The position numbers were made by a program, and so were the translations under genes. The notes under the pieces are model-generated. The model ran no database searches. It was not told the DNA's origin and was given only the letters and a program-made list of their open reading frames with translations. Positions 30,997 through 39,656 of a DNA stretch of 64,000 bases are shown here, piece by piece. The stretch's first letter is position 1. Every line of letters begins with the position of its first letter. The DNA comes from JAWXCE01 sp034440495 (GTDB lineage Bacteria > Pseudomonadota > Alphaproteobacteria > Rhizobiales > Rhodomicrobiaceae): NCBI GenBank assembly GCA_034440495.1, contig JAWXCE010000039.1, forward strand, positions 1 through 64,000, written 5' to 3'.

Positions 30997-31473
30997 ATGA
31001 CCATCAAGAAACATCTGGGATTAGGTCTAGCCGCCGTCCTGTTCGCGACATTGACGCCAATGTCCGCCGCATTCGCCGTTGACGAGCATTACGCAAAGGA
31101 CGGCGTCGCCATTGACGGCTACGACACCGTCGCGTTCTTCACCGCCGGGAAGCCGGTTCAGGGTTCGACAGAGTTCTCCGCAGACTATCAGGGCGTGAAA
31201 TGGAACTTCTCCAGCGCCGCCAATCGCGACCTATTCGCCGCCGACCCTGCGAAATACGCGCCCGCTTACGGCGGATGGTGCTCCGCTGGCGCCAGCAAAG
31301 GCAAGAAAGTGCCGGTAAAAGCGGAGTTCTGGGCGATCGTTGACGGTCAGCTCTACCTGAACAGCTCCGACGCGGCCCACAACAAACTTTTCCTCGGCGA
31401 CACCAAGACGGTGATCAGCAAGGGTGAAGGCAACTGGAAGCGTATTTTCGCCACCCCCGCCAGCAAACTCTAA
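30997..31473 (+). CDS. YHS-domain exported protein
   Basis: 158 aa. Signal peptide to about residue 28 (LAAVLFATLTPMSAAFA). The YHS-like core follows: GVAIDGYDTVAFFTAGKPVQ, FSSAANRDLFAADPAKYAPA and YGGWCSAGASKGKKV, the GGWCA-type ending of this periplasmic subfamily. The single Cys may bind metal or haem. The function is not established; relatives are periplasmic and stress-linked. A rho-independent terminator follows. Confidence 0.88.
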   Translation: MTIKKHLGLGLAAVLFATLTPMSAAFAVDEHYAKDGVAIDGYDTVAFFTAGKPVQGSTEFSADYQGVKWNFSSAANRDLFAADPAKYAPAYGGWCSAGASKGKKVPVKAEFWAIVDGQLYLNSSDAAHNKLFLGDTKTVISKGEGNWKRIFATPASKL

Positions 31474-31496
31474 TCCACGCCCCTTGATGAGATGAG

Positions 31497-31527
31497 GCCT
31501 TACCGCATCAGCGCGGTAGGGCTTTTA
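31497..31527 (+). terminator. Intrinsic terminator after the YHS gene
   Basis: Ten-base stem GCCTTACCGC at 31497-31506 paired with GCGGTAGGGC at 31513-31522 (one G-T pair), followed by TTTTATTT. Confidence 0.88.
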
Positions 31528-31691
31528 TTTATGCGTGATGTCAACTGATCAAAACGATCAGCTTTGCAAGGCGACCCTAGAGATAAAACTCAAAAGCTGG
31601 GGAAATAGCCAACATTTTTGTTCTTCTTATGTTCCTTTGTGTGTTATGTCTTTCCTTGAAGGGCTTAGCCGAATCGCGGAACTGAATAAAA

Positions 31692-32651
31692 ATGAACTCA
31701 GGTACGGTCTTGGAATTATGCGCAGGCGGAGGCGGCCAAGCTATTGGTCTGGAGACCGCTGGTTTTGAGCATGTAGCTCTTGTCGACAATGATGCGCACG
31801 CAGCAAAAACTCTTCGGCTCAACCGCCCCCATTGGACTGTATTTGAGACCGATCTCAACAGTTTCGATGCGCGTCATTTTCGAGGCGTCGATCTGGTTTC
31901 AGGGGGGTTGCCCTGCCCCCCATTCTCTGTCGCCGGTAAGCAGCTTGGTGAAAATGATGAGAGAAATCTATTTCCGGCGGGATTAAGGATTATTGCGGAG
32001 GTGCGCCCCAAAGCTGTAATGCTTGAGAATGTGCGCGGATTGCTCGATCCAGCATTTAGCTATTATCGTGAGCTTATCGAAGCCCGACTAAAGTCAATGG
32101 GTTATACCTGCGGGTGGAACTTGCTGAATGCGGCGGACTTCGGCGTTTGTCAGCTCCGGCCTCGCGTTGTTCTGGTGGCCTTGCGCGCCAACCTAGCCGA
32201 AAATTTTTCGTGGCCAGACAAGCAAAAGCCTCCCCTTTCTGTTGGCGACACGTTGTGTGACCTTATGACTGCGCGTGGTTGGGCAGGAGTGAACGCTTGG
32301 AAAATGCACGCCAGTTCTATCGCGCCAACTATCGTGGGCGGATCGAAAAAGCATGGTGGTCCTGATCTTGGGCCGACACGAGCTAAAAAAGCGTGGGCGG
32401 CTTTAGGAGTCGATGGAATGGGGATTGCCGATAATCCGCCTGAGGCAGATTTCACCGGCATGCCAAGGCTGACCGTCCGCATGGCTGCCCGTCTTCAGGG
32501 TTTTCCAGACGACTGGCAGTTCTGGGGCAAAAAGACTGCATCGTACCGTCAGGTTGGCAATGCCTTTCCGCCACCTGTGGCTTGTGCGGTTTCAAGAAGT
32601 ATCGCCGCCGCCCTTATCTCGCGGCAAGCGTCAAGAGCGGCGACCAAATGA
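31692..32651 (+). CDS. DNA (cytosine-5) methyltransferase
   Basis: 319 aa. Motif I is VLELCAGGGGQAIGLETAGF, motif IV is the catalytic GGLPCPPFSVAGKQ with its Cys nucleophile, and motif VI contains MLENVRGL. Motif VIII is CQLRPRVVLVAL, and motifs IX-X are MAARLQGFPDDW and YRQVGNAFPPPV. The target-recognition stretch between VIII and IX is short, so the whole enzyme is small for the family. Its target cannot be read. The stop overlaps the ATG of an HNH nuclease gene (AAATGA), so this is a type II restriction-modification pair. The gene is flanked by uvrB/ffs remnants, which suggests insertion. Confidence 0.93.
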   Translation: MNSGTVLELCAGGGGQAIGLETAGFEHVALVDNDAHAAKTLRLNRPHWTVFETDLNSFDARHFRGVDLVSGGLPCPPFSVAGKQLGENDERNLFPAGLRIIAEVRPKAVMLENVRGLLDPAFSYYRELIEARLKSMGYTCGWNLLNAADFGVCQLRPRVVLVALRANLAENFSWPDKQKPPLSVGDTLCDLMTARGWAGVNAWKMHASSIAPTIVGGSKKHGGPDLGPTRAKKAWAALGVDGMGIADNPPEADFTGMPRLTVRMAARLQGFPDDWQFWGKKTASYRQVGNAFPPPVACAVSRSIAAALISRQASRAATK

Positions 32652-33226
32652 GCGCTCGCGACGCTCTTAGGGCGCACTTTCTCGCGAATGTCGGCAAAGT
32701 TATCGGCGCCTACGAACTGCGGGAGATTGCTGGCGGCATTACGGAGTGGGCGCGGCGCGTCCGCGAATTACGCGACGAAGAAGGCTATCAAATTCTAACG
32801 AACAAAGACCGTAGCGACCTTAAGCCTGGTCAGTATGTGCTTCTTGACGCTGCGCCTCGCCTAGCTTTTGCCCGCGACATTTCTAAAGAAACGCGCGCGC
32901 TCGTGTTGGATCGGAACGGCTTCACCTGCCAGATGTGCGGCGCTGTCGCGGGCGATCCGCATCCTTATGACCTCAGTAGGAAAGTCCGCCTGCATATTGG
33001 ACATATTGTCGATAAATCGCAGGGCGGTTCGGACGAAGCGGCCAACCTTAGGGCGATTTGTTCAATATGCAATGAAGGCGCGGCGAACCTGACTCTCGAC
33101 AGACCATCCTCCACGAAGTTGCTCATGCAAATCCGGCGGGCGGCGATTTCCGATCAGCTTGATGTACTGGCATGGCTTGTTAAGAAGTTTCCAAAACAAA
33201 GCCAGAAGCTGGTGAGTGGAGAATAA
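32648..33226 (+). CDS. HNH endonuclease, restriction partner of the methyltransferase
   Basis: 192 aa from the ATG at 32648, inside the methyltransferase stop. The N-terminal 85 residues (LRAHFLANVGKVIGAYELRE, WARRVRELRDEEGYQI) look like a winged-helix DNA-binding domain. The HNH core follows: CQMCGA near residue 98, LHIGHIVDKSQGG with the catalytic His, and NLRAICSICNEG with the second CxxC. The zinc-ribbon cysteines and HNH residues are present. The layout matches known type II HNH endonucleases paired with C5-methyltransferases. The recognition site is unknown. Translational overlap keeps methylase ahead of nuclease. Confidence 0.88.
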   Translation: MSARDALRAHFLANVGKVIGAYELREIAGGITEWARRVRELRDEEGYQILTNKDRSDLKPGQYVLLDAAPRLAFARDISKETRALVLDRNGFTCQMCGAVAGDPHPYDLSRKVRLHIGHIVDKSQGGSDEAANLRAICSICNEGAANLTLDRPSSTKLLMQIRRAAISDQLDVLAWLVKKFPKQSQKLVSGE

Positions 33227-33277
33227 ACTGCGCCAGAGCGGCGCAGCCACAAGCAGCGGCATAAATCGCGGCGGCAC

Positions 33278-33306
33278 TTGCCTCTGGCGGCGATTTATCC
33301 GATATA
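33278..33306 (+). promoter_or_regulatory. Likely sigma-70 promoter of ffs
   Basis: TTGCCT at 33278-33283, a 17-base spacer, then GATATA at 33301-33306, with the RNA start expected about seven bases later. The same element is duplicated at 30731-30800. Confidence 0.6.
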
Positions 33307-33312
33307 TATCTT

Positions 33313-33407
33313 GGGAGGTTGGCGGTGGACGTATCCCTCGCCAATCTGGTCAGATCCGGAAGGAAGCAGCCACAACGAGTTTCGACGCGGGTTGCCGTCC
33401 AGCCTCC
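33313..33407 (+). ncRNA. ffs: Signal recognition particle RNA (4.5S type)
   Basis: Contains the near-universal domain IV sequence TGGTCAGATCCGGAAGGAAG, including the GGAA tetraloop and the asymmetric loop that binds Ffh. The ends GGGAGGTTGG and CCAGCCTCC pair, which gives a simple hairpin of about 95 nt. It is followed by a T-rich stretch (TATTATTTTTC). It precedes dnaX, as is usual in alphaproteobacteria. The RNA forms SRP with Ffh and targets nascent membrane proteins to FtsY. Confidence 0.95.
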
Positions 33408-33467
33408 TATTATTTTTCGCGAACCGGTGCTCCGCAGGCTTCCGCCTAGCCACACACAAGCGAGCCG

Positions 33468-35243
33468 ATGAGCAAAAAACAGCCAACAAAGCCGGACTCC
33501 GGAAATGACGGCGGCGCAAAGGCGGGAACGGCTCAAGCGCCATATCTTGTTCTTGCCCGCAAATATCGCCCGCGCACCTTTGACGATCTGATCGGCCAGG
33601 ACGCACTGGTCAGAACGCTCACCAATGCGTTCGAGCTTGGCCGCATCGCGCAGGCTTATATGCTCACCGGAGTGCGCGGCGTCGGCAAAACCACCACCGC
33701 ACGTATCCTCGCCCGCGCGTTAAATTACGCCAAGCCCGGGGTCACCGCGCCCACCATCGACATCGCCGAGCCGGGCGAGCATTGCCAGTCTATCCTCGAA
33801 TCGCGTCACATGGACGTGGTGGAGATGGACGCCGCGTCGAACACTGGCATTGACGACATCCGCGAGATCATCGAGTCCGCGAAATACATGCCGGCCTATG
33901 CGCGCTATAAAGTGTTCATCATCGACGAAGTGCACATGCTGTCCAAGGCCGCGTTCAACGGTCTGCTGAAAACGCTGGAAGAGCCGCCCGCGCATGTGAA
34001 GTTCATCTTCGCGACCACCGAAATCCGCAAAGTGCCGGTGACGGTGCTTTCGCGATGCCAGCGCTTCGATCTGCGCCGCGTGGATGTGGCGGTGCTGAAA
34101 GCGCAGTTTGCCAAAATCGCCGCCGCCGAGGGGCAAATCATCGACGATGAAGCGCTGACCATCATCGCGCGGTTGGCGGAAGGCTCGGTGCGAGACGGCT
34201 TATCATTGCTCGATCAGGCATTTGCACTGGCTAGCGGCAAGGTCGGCGCGGCCGATGTGCGCGCCATGGCGGGGCTGGCCGATGGCGTGCGCATTTACGA
34301 CTTGCTGCAGACGATCTTGAAGGGTGATGTCGCATCGGCGCTGCAAACCTTCGGCGCGCTTTACGATGCGGGCGCCGATCCCATTCAACTGCTAACCGAT
34401 CTGGCGGACGCTGTTCACGCAGTTTCCCGCATCAAGGTGGCCGGGTCGGACGCGGCGAGCGCGGCATTGAGCGAAACCGAGAAGCAGCGCGCCATCACCC
34501 TCGCGAAAGCTCTGTCCGTGCCTGTTCTCGCCCGCGTCTGGCAGATGCTGCTAAAAGCGCTCGACGAAACCGCGCGCTCGCCGCGGGTTCTGGCGGCGGC
34601 CGAGATGGCCATCATCCGGTTGTGCTATGTCTCCGACTTACCGCCGCCGAACGAGGTGCTGAAAGGTTTTTTCGCAACGCCGTCCGACGGGGCGAATAGC
34701 GAACAGAAGCCCAGCGCCACGCGCAGCCAACCCGTGACTCTTGCCGGCGCGCCGGAGATTGCGCGCGACAATGAAACGATTGAGGATGTCGCCGCTATTG
34801 TCGAGCCGCCGCTGCAAGCGCCTGCAAAACTCGAAAGTTTCGCAGGCGTGGTGGCGCTCGCCGCCGCCAAACGCGATATCAAACTGCGGATCGCGCTGGA
34901 GGATTGCGTTAGCCTCGTCCGCTTCCGTCCTGGCCATATCGAACTAAAGCTGTTGGACAAGGCGCCGCAAAACTTGGCGCAGGAGTTGAGCCGCAAATTA
35001 CAGGACTGGACGGGCGAGCGCTGGATGGTGTCGCTGGCCGAGGCGCCCGGTGAGCGTCCACTGGGAGAAATCCGCCGCGAGGACAACGCGCATCTGCGAG
35101 AGGAAGCCCGCCGGCACCCCTCCGTGCAAGCCGTTTTCCGCCATTTCCCGGATGCCGAAATAACCGCCGTTCGTGCTCTACCTAAAAACCCAACCACTGG
35201 CCGGGGTAAGCCATCTGCGAAAGCGGAGCGTGACCGGCAATAA
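33468..35243 (+). CDS. dnaX: DNA polymerase III tau/gamma subunit
   Basis: 591 aa. The AAA+ core shows Walker A GVRGVGKTTTARI, Walker B VFIIDEVHMLS, the sensor I segment FIFATTEIRKVPVT and the arginine-finger region SRCQRFDLRRV. The C-terminal half holds the domains that contact polymerase core and DnaB. The usual four-Cys zinc module is reduced to one visible Cys (GEHCQSI), as in several alphaproteobacteria. No obvious slippery heptamer for a shorter gamma form was looked for in detail. It lies upstream of ybaB and recR in the standard order. Confidence 0.96.
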   Translation: MSKKQPTKPDSGNDGGAKAGTAQAPYLVLARKYRPRTFDDLIGQDALVRTLTNAFELGRIAQAYMLTGVRGVGKTTTARILARALNYAKPGVTAPTIDIAEPGEHCQSILESRHMDVVEMDAASNTGIDDIREIIESAKYMPAYARYKVFIIDEVHMLSKAAFNGLLKTLEEPPAHVKFIFATTEIRKVPVTVLSRCQRFDLRRVDVAVLKAQFAKIAAAEGQIIDDEALTIIARLAEGSVRDGLSLLDQAFALASGKVGAADVRAMAGLADGVRIYDLLQTILKGDVASALQTFGALYDAGADPIQLLTDLADAVHAVSRIKVAGSDAASAALSETEKQRAITLAKALSVPVLARVWQMLLKALDETARSPRVLAAAEMAIIRLCYVSDLPPPNEVLKGFFATPSDGANSEQKPSATRSQPVTLAGAPEIARDNETIEDVAAIVEPPLQAPAKLESFAGVVALAAAKRDIKLRIALEDCVSLVRFRPGHIELKLLDKAPQNLAQELSRKLQDWTGERWMVSLAEAPGERPLGEIRREDNAHLREEARRHPSVQAVFRHFPDAEITAVRALPKNPTTGRGKPSAKAERDRQ

Positions 35244-35317
35244 AATTTGCGGCGGGCTAGACACATCGCCTGTCCGGGCTATCTTAACAGTTGCAACATT
35301 CGATTAGGGGACAGGGC

Positions 35318-35638
35318 ATGAAAGATCTTTTCGGCATGATGAAGCAGGCCAAGGAGCTGCAAAGCAAAATGGCCGAAATGCAGGCTGAGGTGGAAAGTCT
35401 TCAGGCAACGGGGGCGGCGGGCGCCGGGCTTGTGTCGCTCACGATCAACGGCAAGGGCGCTCTGATTGGGCTGAAGCTTGATCCGAGCATGGCCAAGGCA
35501 GACGAAATGGAGTTGCTGGAAGACCTCATCATCGCCGCTCACGCCGACGCCAAAGCCAAGGTCGATGCGGAAATGGCTGGTAAAATGCAGTCGCTCACGG
35601 GCGGGATGCAGTTGCCGCCTGGCCTTAAGCTTTTTTAG
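35318..35638 (+). CDS. ybaB: YbaB/EbfC nucleoid-associated protein
   Basis: 106 aa from the ATG at 35318, preceded by GGGGA. Features are MKDLFGMMKQAKELQSKMAE (N-terminal helix), SLTINGKGALIGLKLDPSM and LLEDLIIAAHADAKAKVDAE. It forms a dimer that binds DNA. It sits between dnaX and recR, as expected, with 24 bases to recR, so the three form an operon. Confidence 0.95.
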   Translation: MKDLFGMMKQAKELQSKMAEMQAEVESLQATGAAGAGLVSLTINGKGALIGLKLDPSMAKADEMELLEDLIIAAHADAKAKVDAEMAGKMQSLTGGMQLPPGLKLF

Positions 35639-35662
35639 GCCAACGTTCTTGAGAATTCCGTT

Positions 35663-36268
35663 ATGAGCCGCAAAGTTGCCGGCCCGGAGCTTGAGGCGCT
35701 CATCCAGCTTCTCGGGCGGCTTCCGGGTCTGGGGCCGCGATCTGCGCGTCGCGCCGCGCTGCATCTTGTAAAAAAACGCGAACAACTGCTTTCCCCACTT
35801 TCGCGCGCCATGGCGGAGGTGGCGGAGAAGGTGAGCGTCTGCAAAGCGTGCGGCAATCTCGACACCGTGCAGCCCTGCTCCATTTGCCGCGATCCGCGAC
35901 GCGATGCGACGCTTATCTGCGTTGTCGAGGACGTGGGCGATCTGTGGGCGCTGGAGCGCGCCGCCGTCATCAACGCCCGCTATCATGTGCTCGGCGGGAC
36001 ACTTTCGCCGCTGGATGGCGTAGGGCCGGAAGACCTCAATATCGCCGACCTGCTGGAGCGGGCGCGCGTGGATGGAGTCCGCGAAGTGCTGCTGGCGCTC
36101 AACGCCACCGTCGAGGGCCAGTCTACCGCGCATTACCTATCGTCCGAACTGGAAAGCGCTGGCGTTGTGGTTTCCCGCCTAGCACACGGAGTGCCGGTTG
36201 GCGGGGAACTCGATTATCTCGACGAGGGCACACTGGCCGCGGCGATTAAATCCCGCCGACCGGTATGA
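35663..36268 (+). CDS. recR: Recombination mediator protein RecR
   Basis: 201 aa. An N-terminal helix-hairpin-helix (LIQLLGRLPGLGPRSARRAA) is followed by the zinc finger CKACGNLDTVQPCSIC and a TOPRIM domain beginning ICVVEDVGDLWALE. A C-terminal GVPVGGELDYLDEGTL segment completes the Walker-B-like region. It forms a ring clamp with RecO/RecF that loads RecA at gaps. Last gene of the dnaX-ybaB-recR run. Confidence 0.97.
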   Translation: MSRKVAGPELEALIQLLGRLPGLGPRSARRAALHLVKKREQLLSPLSRAMAEVAEKVSVCKACGNLDTVQPCSICRDPRRDATLICVVEDVGDLWALERAAVINARYHVLGGTLSPLDGVGPEDLNIADLLERARVDGVREVLLALNATVEGQSTAHYLSSELESAGVVVSRLAHGVPVGGELDYLDEGTLAAAIKSRRPV

Positions 36269-36274
36269 TTCCCG

Positions 36275-36730
36275 TTAAAAATACTTCATTGAAATGATTA
36301 TTGCGGTTGGCCCGGCAACGGCGAAGCGCGCCTGCCTGAAGCTTGGCTTGCCATAGAGCTGCGGGTTATTGGAAATGCCGATGCCCTCGCGCGGGATGGC
36401 GGTCGAAACGCCCAGCAGGCTTTTCATGCTGATTTTGCCGTCGCCATCCGCGTCGTGGAACAGGGATATGGCATATGCGCCGTCTGGTATGTCCTTGAAT
36501 ATGACAGATGCCTCGCCGCCCTTGATTGGCGCGTTCGCCTTTTTAAAGGGTGATCCCATCGCGCAATCCGGATAGGCGGCGGGGGCAGAGGTTTTCTCGG
36601 AGAAAACGCAAAGCCGCACGACCCCGTTATCGCTCCTTAATCCTGAAATTTTGAGTGTGAGAGTAGCAGCGTCAGCGAGTGTGGGCGCCATGAGTGCAAA
36701 GCATGCGGCGAATGCGTAAATTGGGCGCAT
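36275..36730 (-). CDS. DUF2141 family exported protein
   Basis: 151 aa from the internal Met at 36730 (MRPIYAFAACFALMAPTLAD), which gives a proper signal peptide; the longer frame adds a basic non-conserved lead. The DUF2141 features are LTLKISGLRSDNGVVRLCVF, FKDIPDGAYAISLFHDADGD and an EGIGISNNPQ segment. The family is periplasmic with a beta-sandwich fold and unknown role. About 300 bases of gene-free sequence separate it from the divergent exonuclease gene at 37030; I see no clear element there. Confidence 0.85.
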   Translation of the reverse strand: MRPIYAFAACFALMAPTLADAATLTLKISGLRSDNGVVRLCVFSEKTSAPAAYPDCAMGSPFKKANAPIKGGEASVIFKDIPDGAYAISLFHDADGDGKISMKSLLGVSTAIPREGIGISNNPQLYGKPSFRQARFAVAGPTAIIISMKYF

Positions 36731-37029
36731 CGTTTTTCCTTTGTCTTGGTCTCGACACAGCAATATGCGAAAAATGAACCAAATGCGACGCCGGATTGCC
36801 ACAAATCGCAACCTGCGGCTGTTTGACTTACTGTTTTTTTGGACAAACGAGGGATTAAAGCATCACCTCCGGCCGGGTGCCGGCGAAACCAGTGAGTTGA
36901 CTGCTGATCGTTAAATTCGTACCAACTAATTGTCTGTTTTCTGCATTTATCAATTATGATGCTGGGTAAGTCGAAATCTAACCGCCACATTGGTGGTCAA
37001 TCAATTCAACACCGGGTGTGCATGTTCTA

Positions 37030-37641
37030 ATGACTGTTACACTGCACAAAGGTGATCTGGCCGAAAGCGTGGATTTCGGCGCTTCCGTCGCCATCGATAC
37101 GGAAACACTCGGACTTAACCCACACCGTGACCGCCTATGCCTGGTGCAGCTTTCGAGCGGAGACGGCACGGCGCATCTGGTGCAGTTCGCGCGCGGAGAC
37201 TATAATGCGCCTCGCCTTTCGCGGCTCCTGACCGACCCAGCCGTGCTTAAAATTTTCCACTTCGGCCGCTTTGATATCGCCGTAATGAGTCAATACCTCA
37301 AGGTCGTGACCGGGCCGGTTTACTGCACAAAAATCGCCTCCAAACTGGTGCGCAATTTCACTGACAGGCATGGTCTGAAGGATTTATGCCGCGAGTTCCT
37401 CGGCGTCGATCTGTCCAAGCAGCAGCAAAGCTCGGACTGGGGCACGCCGGACTTGACGCCGGAACAAATGGCCTACGCTGCGTCCGACGTTTTGCATTTG
37501 CACGGCCTAAAGGAGAAGCTCGATGCTCTGCTACAGCGAGAGGGTCGGACGGAAATAGCGGAAGCCTGTTTTAAATTCTTGCCGACTCGCGCAAAACTCG
37601 ATTTGCTGGGATGGGACGAAACGGATGTTTTTCACCACTAA
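37030..37641 (+). CDS. RNase D-like 3'-5' exonuclease
   Basis: 203 aa from the ATG at 37030. It has the DEDDy catalytic set: AIDTETLGL (Asp, Glu), HFGRFDIAV (Asp), and YAASDVLHLH with the Tyr and last Asp. There is no HRDC domain, so it is a short RNase-D-type enzyme, common in alphaproteobacteria. The precursor RNA it trims is unknown here. It lies 48 bases upstream of the lptCA fusion gene, which is the usual alphaproteobacterial arrangement. Confidence 0.9.
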   Translation: MTVTLHKGDLAESVDFGASVAIDTETLGLNPHRDRLCLVQLSSGDGTAHLVQFARGDYNAPRLSRLLTDPAVLKIFHFGRFDIAVMSQYLKVVTGPVYCTKIASKLVRNFTDRHGLKDLCREFLGVDLSKQQQSSDWGTPDLTPEQMAYAASDVLHLHGLKEKLDALLQREGRTEIAEACFKFLPTRAKLDLLGWDETDVFHH

Positions 37642-37689
37642 AGCGAATGACAGAGATTTTTTTATTCGGGTTGAAGTGACGGCGGGTCA

Positions 37690-39480
37690 ATGGCGATAGC
37701 GACACAACATTCTCGCGCATTAGATTCTCGCCCACCAGGGCCGCGCTTTGGCTCAATCGCTATTGCAACCGACCGCACAAAAGCTTTTCGTCAAGCCATA
37801 CGCCACAGCGGCAGGGTTCGCGTTTTTAAGGTCCTTCTTCCGATACTGGCAATCGCCACATGCGGGCTTTATGTCGTTCCCTCGAAGTGGAAATTTGAGG
37901 TGGCTGGTAATGAAGTGGTGCTTGACGCGGTCGATGTGACCTCCGGCGACCTTAAAATGACCAATCCCCGCATCAAGGGGCAAAACAAAACCCAAGGGAA
38001 ATACGATGTGCGCGCCGTCTCGGCCACGCAAACCATCGCGGATCCGGACACCCTGAATCTGAATGACATCGACGCCGATGTCATCAACGCCAGCGGCGAG
38101 ACGACAAAGCTGAAAGCGCCGGGCGGCATCTACCGATCCAAGCTTGAGGAAATGATTTTCAATCAGGGCGTCGTGATCGAGCGCTCCTCGGGGCTGACAG
38201 CGCGGCTCAAATCGGCCAGCGCGTTTTTCGCCAAAAATCTGGTGATCTCCAAAGAACCGGTTGAAATTCTTTTGCGAGAAAGCGTTATACGCGCCAACGC
38301 GCTTGACCTTTACACCGACAGATCGAGTGCGGTTTTCACGGGCAATGTGTCCGTTCACCTTGTGCGCGAAGCCAACGCGGACGCCACGCCAGCCGTGCCC
38401 CAACCGGTCGCCGCCACTGCGTCCGCCAGCTATCAGCTTGATCCGAAAAAGCCGATCAACATCACATCCAACTCGCTTGAGGTGGACGATGTCAAAAAGC
38501 TCGCGATTTTCCGTGAGAACGTGAACGCCGTACAGGGCGACTTCAACATGAAATCGAACGAGTTGCAGGTTTCCTACGCCGCATCGGACGCAGCAAAAGG
38601 CGCTGTCGCCACACCTGGGGCGGCGGACATCAAATATATCGAGGCGCGCGGCGAGGTGGTCGTCACATCCAAGGATAACCAGACGGCGCGCAGCGACAAG
38701 GCGCTTTACGACTCTGCCACGCAGACCATGACGCTTTTTGATAACGTGACAGTGGCGCAGGAAAAAAACATCATCCAGAGCGACAGCGCGATCATCAACG
38801 CCGCGACGGGCAAAACTTTTTTTCAAATGAACCTGGACAAACGGCTGAAGGCGGTATTCACCCCGAAGGGCGCCGCCGACCCTGCCGCTCCGGTCAAAGT
38901 GGCGACAAAGCCAGAGCCTGTGAAGCCTGAAGCAAGCGCGCCAGGTGATATGTTTGCCAGCGCCGACGCCAAGAAGCCCATCAATATCGAAGCCCGTTCG
39001 CTTGAGGTTGACGACAAAAAGCAGCTCGCCTTTTTCCGCGAAAACGTGTCCGCCACCCAGGGCGATTTCAATATCCGCTCGAAAGAGCTGGAGGTCGCCT
39101 ATGCCAGCGCTGGCGGCGCCAAGACGCCGGGCGCGACGCAAAGCTCCGGCGATATCAAAACGATTACCGCCAGGGGCAAGGTGCTCGTCGTTTCCAAGGA
39201 GCAGAACGCCAGCAGCGACAAAGCGGTGTTCGACATGAAGTCGCAGACGGTGACGATGACCGAGAATGTGGTCGTCACCCAAGGCAAGAACATCATCAAG
39301 GGCGACAGGCTTGTCATCGACGTGACGACAGGTAAAAGCACGTTTCAGATGAATGACAACGGGCGCACATCTGCTGTATTTGAGGCGAAGGGCGATATAG
39401 GCTCTCTAGGCGGTCAACCAAAAGATAAAGACAAGGAAAAAGCGAAAGCGAAAGGCGATCCAAAGCCTGCGAGCCAGTGA
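37690..39480 (+). CDS. Fused LPS transport protein: LptC followed by two tandem LptA domains
   Basis: 596 aa. A cytoplasmic N-terminus and a single membrane helix near residues 46-64 (FKVLLPILAIATCGLYVV) lead into an LptC-like jellyroll up to about residue 235 (KTQGKYDVRAVSATQ; LKAPGGIYRSKLEEMIF; IRANALDLY). A first LptA/OstA domain spans about 250-400 (DPKKPINITSNSLEVDD; VQGDFNMKSNELQVSY; ATGKTFFQMN). A second, about 423-570, repeats it closely (DAKKPINIEARSLEVDD; TQGDFNIRSKELEVAY; TTGKSTFQMN). The tail is Lys-rich. LptC and LptA are normally separate inner-membrane and periplasmic proteins of the LPS bridge. lptB follows at 39657. The reading frame is unbroken, so this is a real fusion and not an annotation artefact. 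Confidence 0.92.
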   Translation: MAIATQHSRALDSRPPGPRFGSIAIATDRTKAFRQAIRHSGRVRVFKVLLPILAIATCGLYVVPSKWKFEVAGNEVVLDAVDVTSGDLKMTNPRIKGQNKTQGKYDVRAVSATQTIADPDTLNLNDIDADVINASGETTKLKAPGGIYRSKLEEMIFNQGVVIERSSGLTARLKSASAFFAKNLVISKEPVEILLRESVIRANALDLYTDRSSAVFTGNVSVHLVREANADATPAVPQPVAATASASYQLDPKKPINITSNSLEVDDVKKLAIFRENVNAVQGDFNMKSNELQVSYAASDAAKGAVATPGAADIKYIEARGEVVVTSKDNQTARSDKALYDSATQTMTLFDNVTVAQEKNIIQSDSAIINAATGKTFFQMNLDKRLKAVFTPKGAADPAAPVKVATKPEPVKPEASAPGDMFASADAKKPINIEARSLEVDDKKQLAFFRENVSATQGDFNIRSKELEVAYASAGGAKTPGATQSSGDIKTITARGKVLVVSKEQNASSDKAVFDMKSQTVTMTENVVVTQGKNIIKGDRLVIDVTTGKSTFQMNDNGRTSAVFEAKGDIGSLGGQPKDKDKEKAKAKGDPKPASQ

Positions 39481-39656
39481 TACGGCCGTTGTTTTTGAAA
39501 TTCGACGGCGTTGTTCGGATTTACGCCAACCGGTGAAACGAGTCTGCGACTTTATGATCTTGCAACTTTTAGGCCATTTTACTTTCTCTATAAAAGCCCT
39601 AAGATAAAGTCTAACGTGCAGGAACATTTATCCGGCAGGCGTCGAAGGGTGGATTT

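Noticed and set aside
35279..36133. A 284-aa open frame on the minus strand opposite ybaB-recR
   Set aside because: Spans two recognised plus-strand genes and has shadow-type composition.
37753..39282. A 509-aa open frame on the minus strand
   Set aside because: It is the antisense shadow of the LptC-LptA fusion; composition is His/Arg/Phe-rich with no domain, while the plus strand has clear LptC and LptA motifs.
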